A stretch of DNA of 64,000 bases. Source: JAQGMV01 sp035626595. Its GTDB lineage: Bacteria; Pseudomonadota; Gammaproteobacteria; Burkholderiales; SG8-41. The position numbers and the translations under genes were made by a program. The stretch is taken from assembly GCA_035626595.1 (NCBI GenBank), contig DASPNJ010000092.1, positions 1-64,000 of the forward strand, given 5' to 3'. The notes under the pieces are model-generated. The model was not told the DNA's origin, made no database searches, and worked only from the letters and a program-made list of their open reading frames with translations. Of the stretch, positions 42,573 to 50,294 are shown in pieces; within the stretch, counting starts at the first letter, position 1; each line of letters begins with the position of its first letter.

Positions 42573-43544
42573 CTACTGTGCGAGCACCCGCGCGAGCTCC
42601 AGCATCGCGCAATCCATCGGCTTCGTGCGGCCCGCGATCTCGGCGAGCGGCGTCGCCGACACCGCGTTGCATTGCATGCCCATCAGCACGCCGGTCGTGC
42701 CGGTCGCGAGCTGATCGACGGCCGCCGCGCCGAGCCGCGTCGCGAGCACGCGGTCGGCCGCCGTCGGCACGCCGCCGCGCACGACGTGACCCAGCGTGGT
42801 GAGGCGAAGGCCGAAGCCGATCGTTGCGCGGTGGTCCCTGAAGTAATCCATCAGCATGCGGGCACCGTGCTTGGCGCCTTCCGCGACGACGACGAGCGCG
42901 TGCGTCTTACCCCGTGTGTACGCCGCGGCGAGGCGCTCGATTACTTCGTCCGGCTCCATCTCGCATTCGGGCGTCACGATCACTTCGGCGCCGCCCGCGA
43001 TGCCGGTCATGAGCGCGATGTACCCGCAGTTGCGGCCCATCGTCTCCACCAGAAAAGCGCGCTGATGGGACGACGCGGTGGTGCGCAGGCGATCGATCGC
43101 CTCCAGCGTGATGTTGACGGCGGTATCGACTCCGATCGTGATGTCGGTGCCGTAGAGATCGTTGTCGATCGTCGAAGCCACGCCCACCACCGGAAACCCG
43201 GCTTCGTGCAGGCTGAAGGAGCCGCTCTGCGTGCCGTTGCCGCCGATCACGATCAGCGCGTCGATACCCCGCCGCCGCACGTTCGCCAGTGCTTTGGCGC
43301 GCCCGGATTCCTGCTGGAACTCCGGCGAGCGCGCGCTGCCGAGCACGGTGCCGCCGCGCTGGATGATGCCGCCGACGTCGCGTGCGTGCAGCGGGTCCAT
43401 CGTGTTCTGTAACAGCCCCGCGAAGCCGTTGCGCACGCCGTAAACCTCCCAGCCGCGCGCGAGCGCCGCGCGCGTCGCGGCCCGCACCGCCGCGTTCATC
43501 CCCGGCGCGTCGCCACCGCTCGTCAGTATTCCGATACGCTGCAT
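42573..43544 (-). CDS. pfkA: 6-phosphofructokinase
   Basis: The 323-residue enzyme has the PfkA fold: GILTSGGDAPGMNAAVR (nucleotide loop), GGNGT (101-105) where E. coli has GGDGS, STIDNDL with the catalytic aspartate of TIDND (125-129), ETMGRNCG (fructose-6-phosphate binding) and ECEMEPDEVIERL. Glycine after the N/D position is the ATP-using rather than the pyrophosphate-using signature. The Asp-to-Asn change at the magnesium-associated position is worth checking. It catalyses phosphorylation of fructose-6-phosphate in glycolysis. The ATG at 43544 fits the family; AGAAGA lies upstream. Confidence 0.9.
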   Translation of the reverse strand: MQRIGILTSGGDAPGMNAAVRAATRAALARGWEVYGVRNGFAGLLQNTMDPLHARDVGGIIQRGGTVLGSARSPEFQQESGRAKALANVRRRGIDALIVIGGNGTQSGSFSLHEAGFPVVGVASTIDNDLYGTDITIGVDTAVNITLEAIDRLRTTASSHQRAFLVETMGRNCGYIALMTGIAGGAEVIVTPECEMEPDEVIERLAAAYTRGKTHALVVVAEGAKHGARMLMDYFRDHRATIGFGLRLTTLGHVVRGGVPTAADRVLATRLGAAAVDQLATGTTGVLMGMQCNAVSATPLAEIAGRTKPMDCAMLELARVLAQ

Positions 43545-43576
43545 CTTCTCTTCACCTTCCATGCGAGGATACGTGA

Positions 43577-44440
43577 ATGTCTTCCGCCCCGACGCTCGCG
43601 GTCTTCACGAAGAATCTTCTGAATCCGGCCTACAAGCTCGCGCGCCTCGCGGCCGACCGGGCCGCCGTCCGGCTTGGGGTACGCGTCATCCACTACGTAC
43701 CCGAAAAGCCGGACGACATCGAGCAGCAGATCGCACTCATCGACGAAGCGCTCGGGCAGCGGCCCGATGCGTTCGTCTTCAACCCCGTCCACGAGACCGC
43801 GATCGACGGCGCGATACGCAGGGTGAAAGCGCAAGGCGTGCCCATCGTGAACTTCATCAACCGCATGCGCAATCCGGACGATTACGCGTGCTTCGTCGGC
43901 GCCGACGATTACGACATCGGCACGCGCGTGAGCGAGCGCCTGTTCGGTGAGCTGGGCGGGCGCGGCAACGTGGCCGTGCTCGAAGGCACGCCCGGCGCCG
44001 CGACCGGGGCCGCCCGCGTGCGGGCGTTTCTGGACAATGCGCGGCGGCATGCGGGGATCCGGATCGTGGGCCGACGCAACGGCGCGTTTCTCGAGAAGCA
44101 GGGACGCGAAGCGATGGAAGCGCTGCTGCGCGAGTGTCCGCAGATCGACGGCGTGCTGGCCGCCAATCACGACATGGCGGCGGGCGCGATCACGGCGCTG
44201 GAGCACGCGGCGCGGCGCGCGCTCATCGTGAGCGTCAATGCGACGCCGGAAGCGATCGGGGCGATCCGCTCGGGCAAGCTCCTCGCGACCGCCGACTTCA
44301 ACGCAGCGAAAATCGCCGCCGTCGCGGCCGAAGCCGCGGTGAAGCTGCTGCGCGGCGAGTCTCTGCCGCACGAGATCCTGCTGCCGGTCGAGATCGTCGA
44401 TGCCGCCAACTGGCGCCAGTTCGAGAACGCGATGGTCTAG
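43577..44440 (+). CDS. Periplasmic-binding-protein-like domain protein without signal peptide
   Basis: The 287-residue protein matches the sugar-binding Peripla_BP_4/LacI-type fold: LAVFTKNLLNPAYKLARLAA, the middle segment FVFNPVHETAIDGAIRRVKAQGVPIVNFIN, VGADDYDIGTR, and DGVLAANHDMAAGAITAL. No signal peptide, lipobox or HTH precedes the domain, and no ABC ATPase or permease adjoins it. It could be a cytoplasmic sensor or a mis-started exported protein, but the ATG at 43577 is only 32 bp from the divergent pfkA start. Its stop overlaps the convergent receptor stop (CTAG). Confidence 0.78.
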   Translation: MSSAPTLAVFTKNLLNPAYKLARLAADRAAVRLGVRVIHYVPEKPDDIEQQIALIDEALGQRPDAFVFNPVHETAIDGAIRRVKAQGVPIVNFINRMRNPDDYACFVGADDYDIGTRVSERLFGELGGRGNVAVLEGTPGAATGAARVRAFLDNARRHAGIRIVGRRNGAFLEKQGREAMEALLRECPQIDGVLAANHDMAAGAITALEHAARRALIVSVNATPEAIGAIRSGKLLATADFNAAKIAAVAAEAAVKLLRGESLPHEILLPVEIVDAANWRQFENAMV

Positions 44441-45456
44441 TCGATCTTGACGCCGGCTTTCTGTACGGCCTTCACGTTCTGCGCGACCTCCGAACGGATG
44501 AAGCGCGCGAATTCCTCGGGCGTCGTCGTAGCGGTCTCGAGTCCCTGCCGGTTGAACGCTTCCTTCATCTCGCGCGTGTTCGCGACCTTGACGATGATCG
44601 CGTTCAGCCGCGTCACGAAATCGCGCGGCACGGCCGCCGGCGCGAGGATGCCGTACCAGCCCGAGCGGTCGTAACCGGGAACACCGGATTCATGCAGCGT
44701 CGGCATGTCGGGCGCGAGCACGGTGCGCTCGCGGGTGCTCACACCCAGCGCGCGCACCTTCTTCGCGGAAAGCAGCGGCAGCGACGCCGGGATGCTCGCG
44801 AAGATCATGTCCGTCTCGCCTGCCGCCGTCGCGGTGACGCCATCCGACGTCCCTTTATACGGCACGTGCACGAGCGAGACGTTCGCGAGCCCGCTGAATA
44901 CCAGCGTCGACATGTGCGCGGAGCTGCCGACGCCGGAGGTCGCGTAATTGAGCTTGCCGGGATGCGATTTCGCCAGCGCGACCAGCTCCTTGACGTTGCG
45001 CGCGGGCACTGTCGGGTGAACGATCAGGAACCACGGGCCGGTGACGATGCGCGACACCGGCGCGAAGTCACGCTCGAGATCGTAAGGGAGCTTGCGCCGC
45101 ACGGCGGGCTGCACCGTATCGGCCGCGGGCATGAGCAGCAGCGTCGAGCCGTCGGGCGGCGACTTCGCGACCATGTCCGTCGCGATCATGCCGCCGGAGC
45201 CGCCGCGGTTCTCGACGATGACCGGCACGCCCAGCGCTTCGGCAATCTTCGGCGCGACCATGCGCGCGGTGATGTCGCTCGCGCCGCCGGCGGCGAAGCC
45301 GACCATCAGTCTCACCTGCTTCGGCAGCGCCTGCGCGAAGCTGGGCATAGCGGCGGCAGTGACTGCGACCGCGGCAACACACGCCACCGCGCGCGGCAGA
45401 AAATACTTCGGTCTGGGTTCCGGCCCGCGCCGGGATGACGGCGTTACATACGTCAT
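44437..45456 (-). CDS. Bug/TctC-type receptor with repeat A inside its signal peptide
   Basis: The 339-residue precursor starts at an ATG (45456) with AGGAGA four bases upstream. Codons 6-15 (PSSRRGPEPR) are read from a family A palindrome; the signal then continues with PKYFLPRAVACVAAVAVTAA and cleaves near SFA-QA. The strong ribosome site lies outside the repeat, which suggests the palindrome inserted into an existing n-region. The mature receptor has KQVRLMVGFAAGGASDITAR, ENRGGSGGMIA, PDGST (usually DGYT) and HVPYKGTSDGV. No enzyme partner is adjacent on its strand. Confidence 0.88.
   Translation of the reverse strand: MTYVTPSSRRGPEPRPKYFLPRAVACVAAVAVTAAAMPSFAQALPKQVRLMVGFAAGGASDITARMVAPKIAEALGVPVIVENRGGSGGMIATDMVAKSPPDGSTLLLMPAADTVQPAVRRKLPYDLERDFAPVSRIVTGPWFLIVHPTVPARNVKELVALAKSHPGKLNYATSGVGSSAHMSTLVFSGLANVSLVHVPYKGTSDGVTATAAGETDMIFASIPASLPLLSAKKVRALGVSTRERTVLAPDMPTLHESGVPGYDRSGWYGILAPAAVPRDFVTRLNAIIVKVANTREMKEAFNRQGLETATTTPEEFARFIRSEVAQNVKAVQKAGVKID
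45413..45441. repeat. Family A palindrome inside a coding sequence
   Basis: CTGGGTTCCGGCCCGCGCCG followed by GGATGACGG on the plus strand; on the minus strand it encodes residues 6-15 of the receptor precursor. Confidence 0.75.
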
Positions 45457-45474
45457 TCGTTCTCCTCGTGCTGT

Positions 45475-45503
45475 TCGTCGCCCCGGCGGAGGCCGGGGTC
45501 CAG
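45475..45503. repeat. Family A palindrome
   Basis: TCGTCGCCCCGGCGGAGGCC followed by GGGGTCCAG lies between yceH and the receptor gene, 9-19 bp upstream of the receptor's ribosome site. Confidence 0.7.
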
Positions 45504-45508
45504 AACAT

Positions 45509-46165
45509 CTATTTAGTTATCCCCAGCTCCGCGCATACTTTCGCGAGCAGCGCCTTCAGCTCGTCCATTTCGCTCTCGAGCCGCGCGATGTTCGCTTTCA
45601 TCGCTGCGAGCTCGTTCGTGCCGAGATCCACGCCGCTCGCCGCGGGCGCGGCTGCCGCCTGCTGGACGGCCGGCTCTCCCGACAGGAGGTGCACCCACCG
45701 ATTCTCGCGTGCACCGGCCTGACGCGGAAGCTCCTTCACCAGTGCGCCCGCGGGACGCTCCGCCAGCTCGCGCAGGAACGCCTCGACCGATGAGATGTCG
45801 GCGAACGCGTACAGCCGCTCACAGTTGATCCGCAGCTCGCCCGCTGTCTGCGGGCCGCGCAGCATGAGCACGGCGAGGATCGCCGCGGCCTGGCGTGGCA
45901 CCTGCACCACGCGCTCGAAGTTGTGGCTGTAGCGCGCGACGCGGCCGCCGCTCGATTCGATCACGAGGGACATCGACTTCAGGCTGTCGATCGCGGCCTG
46001 CACCTCGCTTTCGGTCGCGCTGATGATCGGATCGCGGCTCGTCTTCTGATTGCAGCCGGCGACGAGCGCGTTGAGCGTCATCGGATAGCTGTCGGGCACG
46101 GTGCGCTCCTTCTCCATGAGCACGCCGAGCACGCGCGTTTCGAGGAGCGAGAGGACCGAGAGCAT
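45509..46165 (-). CDS. YceH family protein (UPF0502/DUF480)
   Basis: The 218-residue protein matches E. coli YceH: SLLETRVLGVLMEKERTVPD, YPMTLNALVAGCNQKTSRDP, the second winged-helix repeat LAVLMLRGPQTAGELR, and a C-terminal coiled-coil segment (NIARLESEMDELKALLAKV). Two tandem winged-helix domains suggest nucleic-acid or protein binding; the cellular role is not established. A Q/A/P linker (about 168-182) separates the domains from the coil. It is divergent from the receptor at 46199, with 33 bp between them. Confidence 0.9.
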   Translation of the reverse strand: MLSVLSLLETRVLGVLMEKERTVPDSYPMTLNALVAGCNQKTSRDPIISATESEVQAAIDSLKSMSLVIESSGGRVARYSHNFERVVQVPRQAAAILAVLMLRGPQTAGELRINCERLYAFADISSVEAFLRELAERPAGALVKELPRQAGARENRWVHLLSGEPAVQQAAAAPAASGVDLGTNELAAMKANIARLESEMDELKALLAKVCAELGITK

Positions 46166-46198
46166 TGATGGATAATAGCCGCAAAGGGGGGACGAATA

Positions 46199-47215
46199 AT
46201 GAAGCGCTACCCGTCGTCCCGGCGGAGGCCGGGATCCAGCAACGCATTGAAAGCATTGTTCTGGGTTCCCGCCTGCGCGGGAATGACGTTGATGGCCGCG
46301 TCACCGGCGTGGAGCCAGGGTTACCCCGCGAAGCCCGTTCGCATCGTGGTCGGATTCTCCGCGGGCAGCACCACCGATCTCATCGGACGCGTGCTCGCGA
46401 CGAAGCTCGGCGAAGGCATCGGTCAGCTGGTGGTCGTGGACAATCGTCCCGGCGCCGGCGCGAACATCGCGGCGGAAATCGTTTCGAAATCTCCGCCTGA
46501 CGGCTACACCGTGCTTCTCGCGAACGCCGGCCTCGCGACGGGAGCGACCGCGTACGTGAAGCTCAATTTCAACGCCCTGCGCGATTTCGCGCCGGTGGCA
46601 CAAGTGAGCGCCACGCCGCACATCCTCGTCGTGCATCCGTCGCTGCCCGCGAAGCACGTGAAGGAGCTGATCGCCTTCATGAAGCCGCGGCCGGGTCAGC
46701 TCAACTTCTCCTCCACCGGCCACGGCAACTCCGACCATCTCGCGGCCGAGCTCTTCATGTACATGACCGGGCTCAAGATGGTGCACATCACGTACAAGGG
46801 CGGGCCGCAGGCGATCGGTGACGTGGCGACCGGTGAGGTGGCGATGTATTTCGCCGGCCTGCCGGTGTCGATCCCGTTCGTGAAGAACGGACGCGTGCGG
46901 GCGCTCGGCGTGACCGGGGCGAAGCGCGCGCGGGTGCTGCCCGACGTGCCGACGATCGCGGAGGCCGGGGTCGCCGGCTACGAGCACATCCTGTGGGGCA
47001 TGCTGGTCGTGCCGAGCGCCACGCCGAGAGAGGTCATCGCGCGGCTGAACGACGGCGTCGTGAAAGCGCTGAACGCCCCCGACATCCGCGAGCGCTACGC
47101 CGGCATGGGTGTCGAGCCGGCGCCAAGCACGCCCGAGCAGGCGGCGGGGTATCTGCGCAGCGAGACGGAGAAGTACGCCAAGGTCGTGAAAGCGATCGGA
47201 CTGCGGCTGGAATAG
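46199..47215 (+). CDS. Bug/TctC-type receptor whose signal peptide is encoded by a repeat A pair
   Basis: The 338-residue precursor starts at an ATG with AAAGGGGGGA upstream. Residues 5-30 are encoded by two inverted family A palindromes and their short linker: the first gives PSSRRRPGSS (n-region), the second WVPACAGMT (hydrophobic). The signal ends LMAASPAWS with cleavage before QGYPAKPV. The next Met (46292) would leave only nine residues, no signal. The mature receptor is standard: KPVRIVVGFSAGSTTDLIGR, DNRPGAGANIA, PDGYT and HITYKGGPQAI. A deacetylase-like gene follows 53 bp on. Confidence 0.9.
   Translation: MKRYPSSRRRPGSSNALKALFWVPACAGMTLMAASPAWSQGYPAKPVRIVVGFSAGSTTDLIGRVLATKLGEGIGQLVVVDNRPGAGANIAAEIVSKSPPDGYTVLLANAGLATGATAYVKLNFNALRDFAPVAQVSATPHILVVHPSLPAKHVKELIAFMKPRPGQLNFSSTGHGNSDHLAAELFMYMTGLKMVHITYKGGPQAIGDVATGEVAMYFAGLPVSIPFVKNGRVRALGVTGAKRARVLPDVPTIAEAGVAGYEHILWGMLVVPSATPREVIARLNDGVVKALNAPDIRERYAGMGVEPAPSTPEQAAGYLRSETEKYAKVVKAIGLRLE
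46211..46288. repeat. BIME-like pair of inverted family A palindromes inside a coding sequence
   Basis: Copy one (CCGTCGTCCCGGCGGAGGCC then GGGATCCAG, 46211-46239) and inverted copy two (CTGGGTTCCCGCCTGCGCGG then GAATGACG, 46261-46288) are separated by 21 bases. All 78 bases are in the receptor reading frame. Confidence 0.85.
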
Positions 47216-47218
47216 ATA

Positions 47219-47262
47219 AGTCCCCTCGCCCCGCGGCAGCGGGGAGAGGGTTAGGGTGAGGG
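47219..47262. repeat. Dispersed CCCTCGCCCC-type repeat supplying a ribosome site
   Basis: GTCCCCTCGCCCCGCGGCAG, then CGGGGAGAGGGTTAGGGTGAGGGG, forms a hairpin (CCCCGC/GCGGGG). It ends seven bases before the deacetylase ATG, and its terminal GAGGGG is the only ribosome-binding sequence there. Confidence 0.65.
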
Positions 47263-47268
47263 GAAGCA

Positions 47269-48108
47269 ATGAACTGGCTCTGGCCCGGCGACAAACGCAT
47301 CGCCGTCGTCTTCAACGTCTGCCTCGAAGCGTGGTCGGACGGCAAGGCGCCGGGGATCAGCCCGATGGGCAATCCGCTGCCGGCCGGCGTGCTCGACAAC
47401 ATGGCGATCTCGTGGGCGGCGTACGGCGCGAAGCGCGGCATCTACCGCCTGCTGGATGCGTTCGCGCGTCACGGCGCGAAATCGAACGTGATGGTGAGCG
47501 CGATCCTGGCGGAGCGCACACCGGCGGCGGTGAAGGCGGTCGGCGACGCAGGCCACGAAATCCTGTCGCACTCGTACGCGATGGACGTGATTCCCGCGCT
47601 GCTCTCGGAAGATCAGGAGCGCGCGAACATTCGGCGCTGCACGGATCTCCTCCAGAACGTCTCGGGCAAACCGGTCAGGGGCTGGCTCAGCCCGCGTGGC
47701 ACGCCCAGCCCGAATACGCCGCGCCTGCTCGCCGAGGCCGGCTACACGTGGTACGGCGACGTCTTCGACGACGACCTGCCGTACGTGCAGGCGTTCGGCG
47801 GCCGCAGGATCGTCGCGATTCCGCTGTCAACCGACGTGAACGACATGCCGTCGATGAAGTACGGCGCGCCCCCGCGCGCGATGCTCGACACGTTCGAAGA
47901 GCACCTGAAGCGCATCGACGAGCGTCGCGAAGGGCCGGTCATCGTCGACGTCACGGCGCACGCGCACATTTTCGGGCGGCCGCATGGCGCCTATCTCTAC
48001 GAGAAGATCGTCGAGACGGCGACGAAGATGGCTGAGGTGTGGATCGCGACGCGGCTGCAGATCGCGGAGTCGGTGCTTGAGCGTTCTGGATTCCCGCCCC
48101 CGGCCTAA
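47269..48108 (+). CDS. Polysaccharide deacetylase/allantoinase-like (NodB-homology) protein
   Basis: The 279-residue protein has the carbohydrate esterase 4 fold in the variant used by PuuE-like allantoinases. The signs are KRIAVVFNVCLEAW, SNVMVSAILAERTPAAVKAVGDAGHEILSHSYAMD (with the H-x-x-x-D element), SPRGTPSPNTPRLLAEAGYTWYGDVFDDD and a C-terminal VIVDVTAHAHIFGRPHG. The first Asp of the canonical D-D dyad is not obvious, so the reaction may be amide rather than acetyl hydrolysis. The last seven residues (SGFPPPA) are read from a degenerate family A repeat. It lies between two receptors on the same strand. Confidence 0.82.
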   Translation: MNWLWPGDKRIAVVFNVCLEAWSDGKAPGISPMGNPLPAGVLDNMAISWAAYGAKRGIYRLLDAFARHGAKSNVMVSAILAERTPAAVKAVGDAGHEILSHSYAMDVIPALLSEDQERANIRRCTDLLQNVSGKPVRGWLSPRGTPSPNTPRLLAEAGYTWYGDVFDDDLPYVQAFGGRRIVAIPLSTDVNDMPSMKYGAPPRAMLDTFEEHLKRIDERREGPVIVDVTAHAHIFGRPHGAYLYEKIVETATKMAEVWIATRLQIAESVLERSGFPPPA

Positions 48109-48121
48109 AACATGCCGGGGC
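48086..48121. repeat. Degenerate family A repeat spanning a stop codon
   Basis: CTGGATTCCCGCCCCCGGCC, then TAAAACATGCCGGGGCAGG: the left arm is family A, followed by CCCCGGC/GCCGGGG arms. It encodes the C-terminal SGFPPPA and the TAA stop of the deacetylase-like gene. Confidence 0.6.
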
Positions 48122-48160
48122 AGGCTTCGTGTTTCGAATGATGCTTGGAGGAGGATCGAC

Positions 48161-49135
48161 ATGAAAACGGGATCGCGGGTTTTCGTTGTATCGCTTGCGT
48201 TGCTGACCTTCGCAGCTGGCGACGCCGCGGGGCAAGCCTACCCGACCAAGCCCATCCGCATGGTCGTCCCGTTCGCGCCCGGCGGCGGCACCGATATCAT
48301 GGCGCGCGTGATCATGCCGCAGGTCGAGCAGAGGCTGAACCAGCGCATCATCATCGACAACCGCGTCGGCGGCGGCGGTTACATCGCCGCGGAGCTCGTG
48401 ACGAAGTCGCCGCCGGACGGGCACACGCTCTTCTTCACCGCCGCGAACATCGTGATGAGCCTGGAGCTCTATCCCAACCAGCCGGTCGATCCGCTGAAGG
48501 ATTTCGCGCCGGTCACGCTGCTCACGCGCGAGCCGAGCCTGCTGGCGGTGCATCCGTCGTTGCCGGTGAAAAGCGTGAAGGAGCTGATCGCGCTCGCGCG
48601 GTCGCGTCCGGGCGAGCTCAACTACTCATCTGGCGGTGTCGGCTCGTCGTCGCACCTCAATACCGAGCTCTTCAAGATGATGGCCAAGGTGAATCTGCTG
48701 CACGTACCTTATTCGGGCGGCACCGGTCCGGCGGTGGTGGGCGCCATCACGGGCGAATCGCCGGTCACGATACTACCGATATCGGCCTCTCTGCCGCAGG
48801 CGCGGGCCGGACGGCTGCGCGTACTCGGAATCACGCTGCCGGAACGCGCGCCGGATTTCCCGGAGTTCACGCCGATCGCAGAAACGCTGCCGGGATACTC
48901 CGCGTTCCAGTGGTACGGCGTGCTCGCGCCGGCCGCCACCCCGAAGCGCATCCTCGATCAGCTCGACAAGGCGCTCGCCGCCGCGATGCAGGTGCCGGAT
49001 TTGCGCACGCGGCTCGTGCGCGACGGCGCCATTGTCGTGAGCGGCAGCACGCCCGAGCAGTTCGCCGCGCACATGCGCGACGAAAAAGCCAAGTGGGCGA
49101 AAGTCGTGCAGGTTTCGGGCGCCGGCAAGAAATAG
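48161..49135 (+). CDS. Bug/TctC-type receptor
   Basis: The 324-residue precursor has the signal MKTGSRVFVVSLALLTFAAG, with cleavage near AAG-QA. The motifs are KPIRMVVPFAPGGGTDIMAR, DNRVGGGGYIA, PDGHT and the ligand loop HVPYSGGTGPAV, where Ser replaces the usual Lys. TTGGAGGAGGA precedes the ATG. It lies 52 bp after the deacetylase-like gene and directly before dtd, whose GTG follows its stop codon without a spacer. Confidence 0.92.
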   Translation: MKTGSRVFVVSLALLTFAAGDAAGQAYPTKPIRMVVPFAPGGGTDIMARVIMPQVEQRLNQRIIIDNRVGGGGYIAAELVTKSPPDGHTLFFTAANIVMSLELYPNQPVDPLKDFAPVTLLTREPSLLAVHPSLPVKSVKELIALARSRPGELNYSSGGVGSSSHLNTELFKMMAKVNLLHVPYSGGTGPAVVGAITGESPVTILPISASLPQARAGRLRVLGITLPERAPDFPEFTPIAETLPGYSAFQWYGVLAPAATPKRILDQLDKALAAAMQVPDLRTRLVRDGAIVVSGSTPEQFAAHMRDEKAKWAKVVQVSGAGKK

Positions 49136-49573
49136 GTGATCGGGCTGCTCCAGCGGGTGAGCCGCGCGCAGGTGAACGTCGAGGGCGCCTGCGTCGGCGC
49201 CATCGAACGCGGATTGCTGGTGCTGATCGGCGTCGAACGCGACGATACGGAAGGTGAAGCCGACCGCCTGCTCGAGCGGCTGCTCGGCTATCGCGTCTTC
49301 CCCGACGCCGGAGGCAAGATGAACCTGTCGGTGCGCGACATCGCAGGCGGGCTCCTGCTCGTTCCGCAGTTCACGCTCGCCGCCGACACGAACAAGGGGA
49401 CGCGCCCGGGCTTCTCATCGGCCGCCAGCCCCGAAGAAGGCCGGCGGCTGTTCGACTATGTGCTGCGCCAGGCGCGCGCAACGCACAGTCCGGTCGCCGC
49501 CGGCGTCTTCGGCGCCGATATGAAGGTGACCCTCACGAATGACGGTCCGGTCACCTTCTGGCTTCAGACCTGA
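49136..49573 (+). CDS. dtd: D-aminoacyl-tRNA deacylase
   Basis: The 145-residue protein is a complete DTD: LLQRVSRAQVNVEG at the N-terminus, the first active-site motif region LLLVPQFTLAADTNKGTRPGF (the family's SQxxT, here PQFTL), and the second motif NDGPVTFWLQT with the cross-subunit Gly-cisPro. It hydrolyses D-amino acids from mischarged tRNAs, a cytoplasmic proofreading step. The GTG start abuts the receptor's TAG. No separate promoter is visible, so a housekeeping gene seems to have been captured downstream of a receptor, or it is read through. Confidence 0.93.
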   Translation: MIGLLQRVSRAQVNVEGACVGAIERGLLVLIGVERDDTEGEADRLLERLLGYRVFPDAGGKMNLSVRDIAGGLLLVPQFTLAADTNKGTRPGFSSAASPEEGRRLFDYVLRQARATHSPVAAGVFGADMKVTLTNDGPVTFWLQT

Positions 49574-49601
49574 AATGGACAGTCTAAGTTTGTAGTGGAC
49601 G

Positions 49602-49675
49602 TCCTCATTCCCGCGAAGGCGGGAATCCAGAACAAGCGCTCGCGCCCTGGACCGCCGCCTTCGCGGGGGTGACGT
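49602..49675. repeat. Two family A palindromes
   Basis: A copy at about 49602-49630 (CCTCATTCCCGCGAAGGCGG then GAATCCAG) and a diverged inverted copy at 49647-49675 (CCTGGACCGCCGCCTTCGCG then GGGGTGACG) lie between convergent genes. Confidence 0.7.
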
Positions 49676-49699
49676 TCCGCGAGCTTCGGCGTCAGGACG

Positions 49700-50062
49700 C
49701 TAGGCCTGCACGATCACCTTGAACCCGCCGTAGATCATGCGTTTCGCGTCGAACGGCATGTCCTTCGGATCCATCATGTCCTTCAGCCGCGGATCGGCCA
49801 TCACCTTCTTCAGCACGCGATCGCGGTCCGCGCGCGACTTGTAGACGATGTAGGAGAACACCACTGCCTCGTCCTTCTTCAGCTTGACGCTCTGGGGAAA
49901 CGACGTGACTTTCCCCGGCTTCACGTCGTCGGCCCAGGTTTCGACGAACTCGAGCGCGCCGTGCTCGCGCCACACCTTCGATGCCTTGCGCGCCATGCGC
50001 CGGTACGCATCGCGGTTCTTCTTGGGCACCGGCACCACGAAGCCATCCACGTAATTCGGCAT
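49700..50062 (-). CDS. DUF1428 family protein (YbaA-like)
   Basis: The 120-residue protein matches DUF1428: MPNYVDGFVVPVPKKNRDAY, ARKASKVWREHGALEFVETW, VVFSYIVYKSRADRDRV and DPKDMPFDAKRMIYGGFKVI. The fold is a dimeric ferredoxin-like alpha/beta barrel; function is unknown. AGGAGC precedes the ATG at 50062, and upstream in-frame codons reach into a family B repeat. It stands alone between repeats. Confidence 0.88.
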   Translation of the reverse strand: MPNYVDGFVVPVPKKNRDAYRRMARKASKVWREHGALEFVETWADDVKPGKVTSFPQSVKLKKDEAVVFSYIVYKSRADRDRVLKKVMADPRLKDMMDPKDMPFDAKRMIYGGFKVIVQA

Positions 50063-50148
50063 GTCCTTGCTCCTGTTGTTGAGGGATCCATGCTTAGTCG
50101 AATGGGACAGGCACGAATCGACATGGATTCCCGCCTGCCGCTTCTGTG

Positions 50149-50264
50149 TCATTGCCAGGCGGAGCCTGTGATCCGCCGCGGCATCCCGTTGCGAACGTGT
50201 TTTTTCGCGTGCGCCACGAGATCGCCACGCCGCGGCTGTTCGCGGCTCGCGAAGACAATCCGGC
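50149..50264. repeat. Family B element, diverged full-length copy
   Basis: Begins GTCATTGCCAGGCGGAGC, contains GCGTGCGCCACGAGATCGCC, and ends GGCTCGCGAAGAC. It occupies half of the 231-bp gap between the DUF1428 gene and the next receptor. I see nothing else in that gap. Confidence 0.65.
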
Positions 50265-50294
50265 TGCCGCGGAATGACGTTAGAACGTCGTTAC

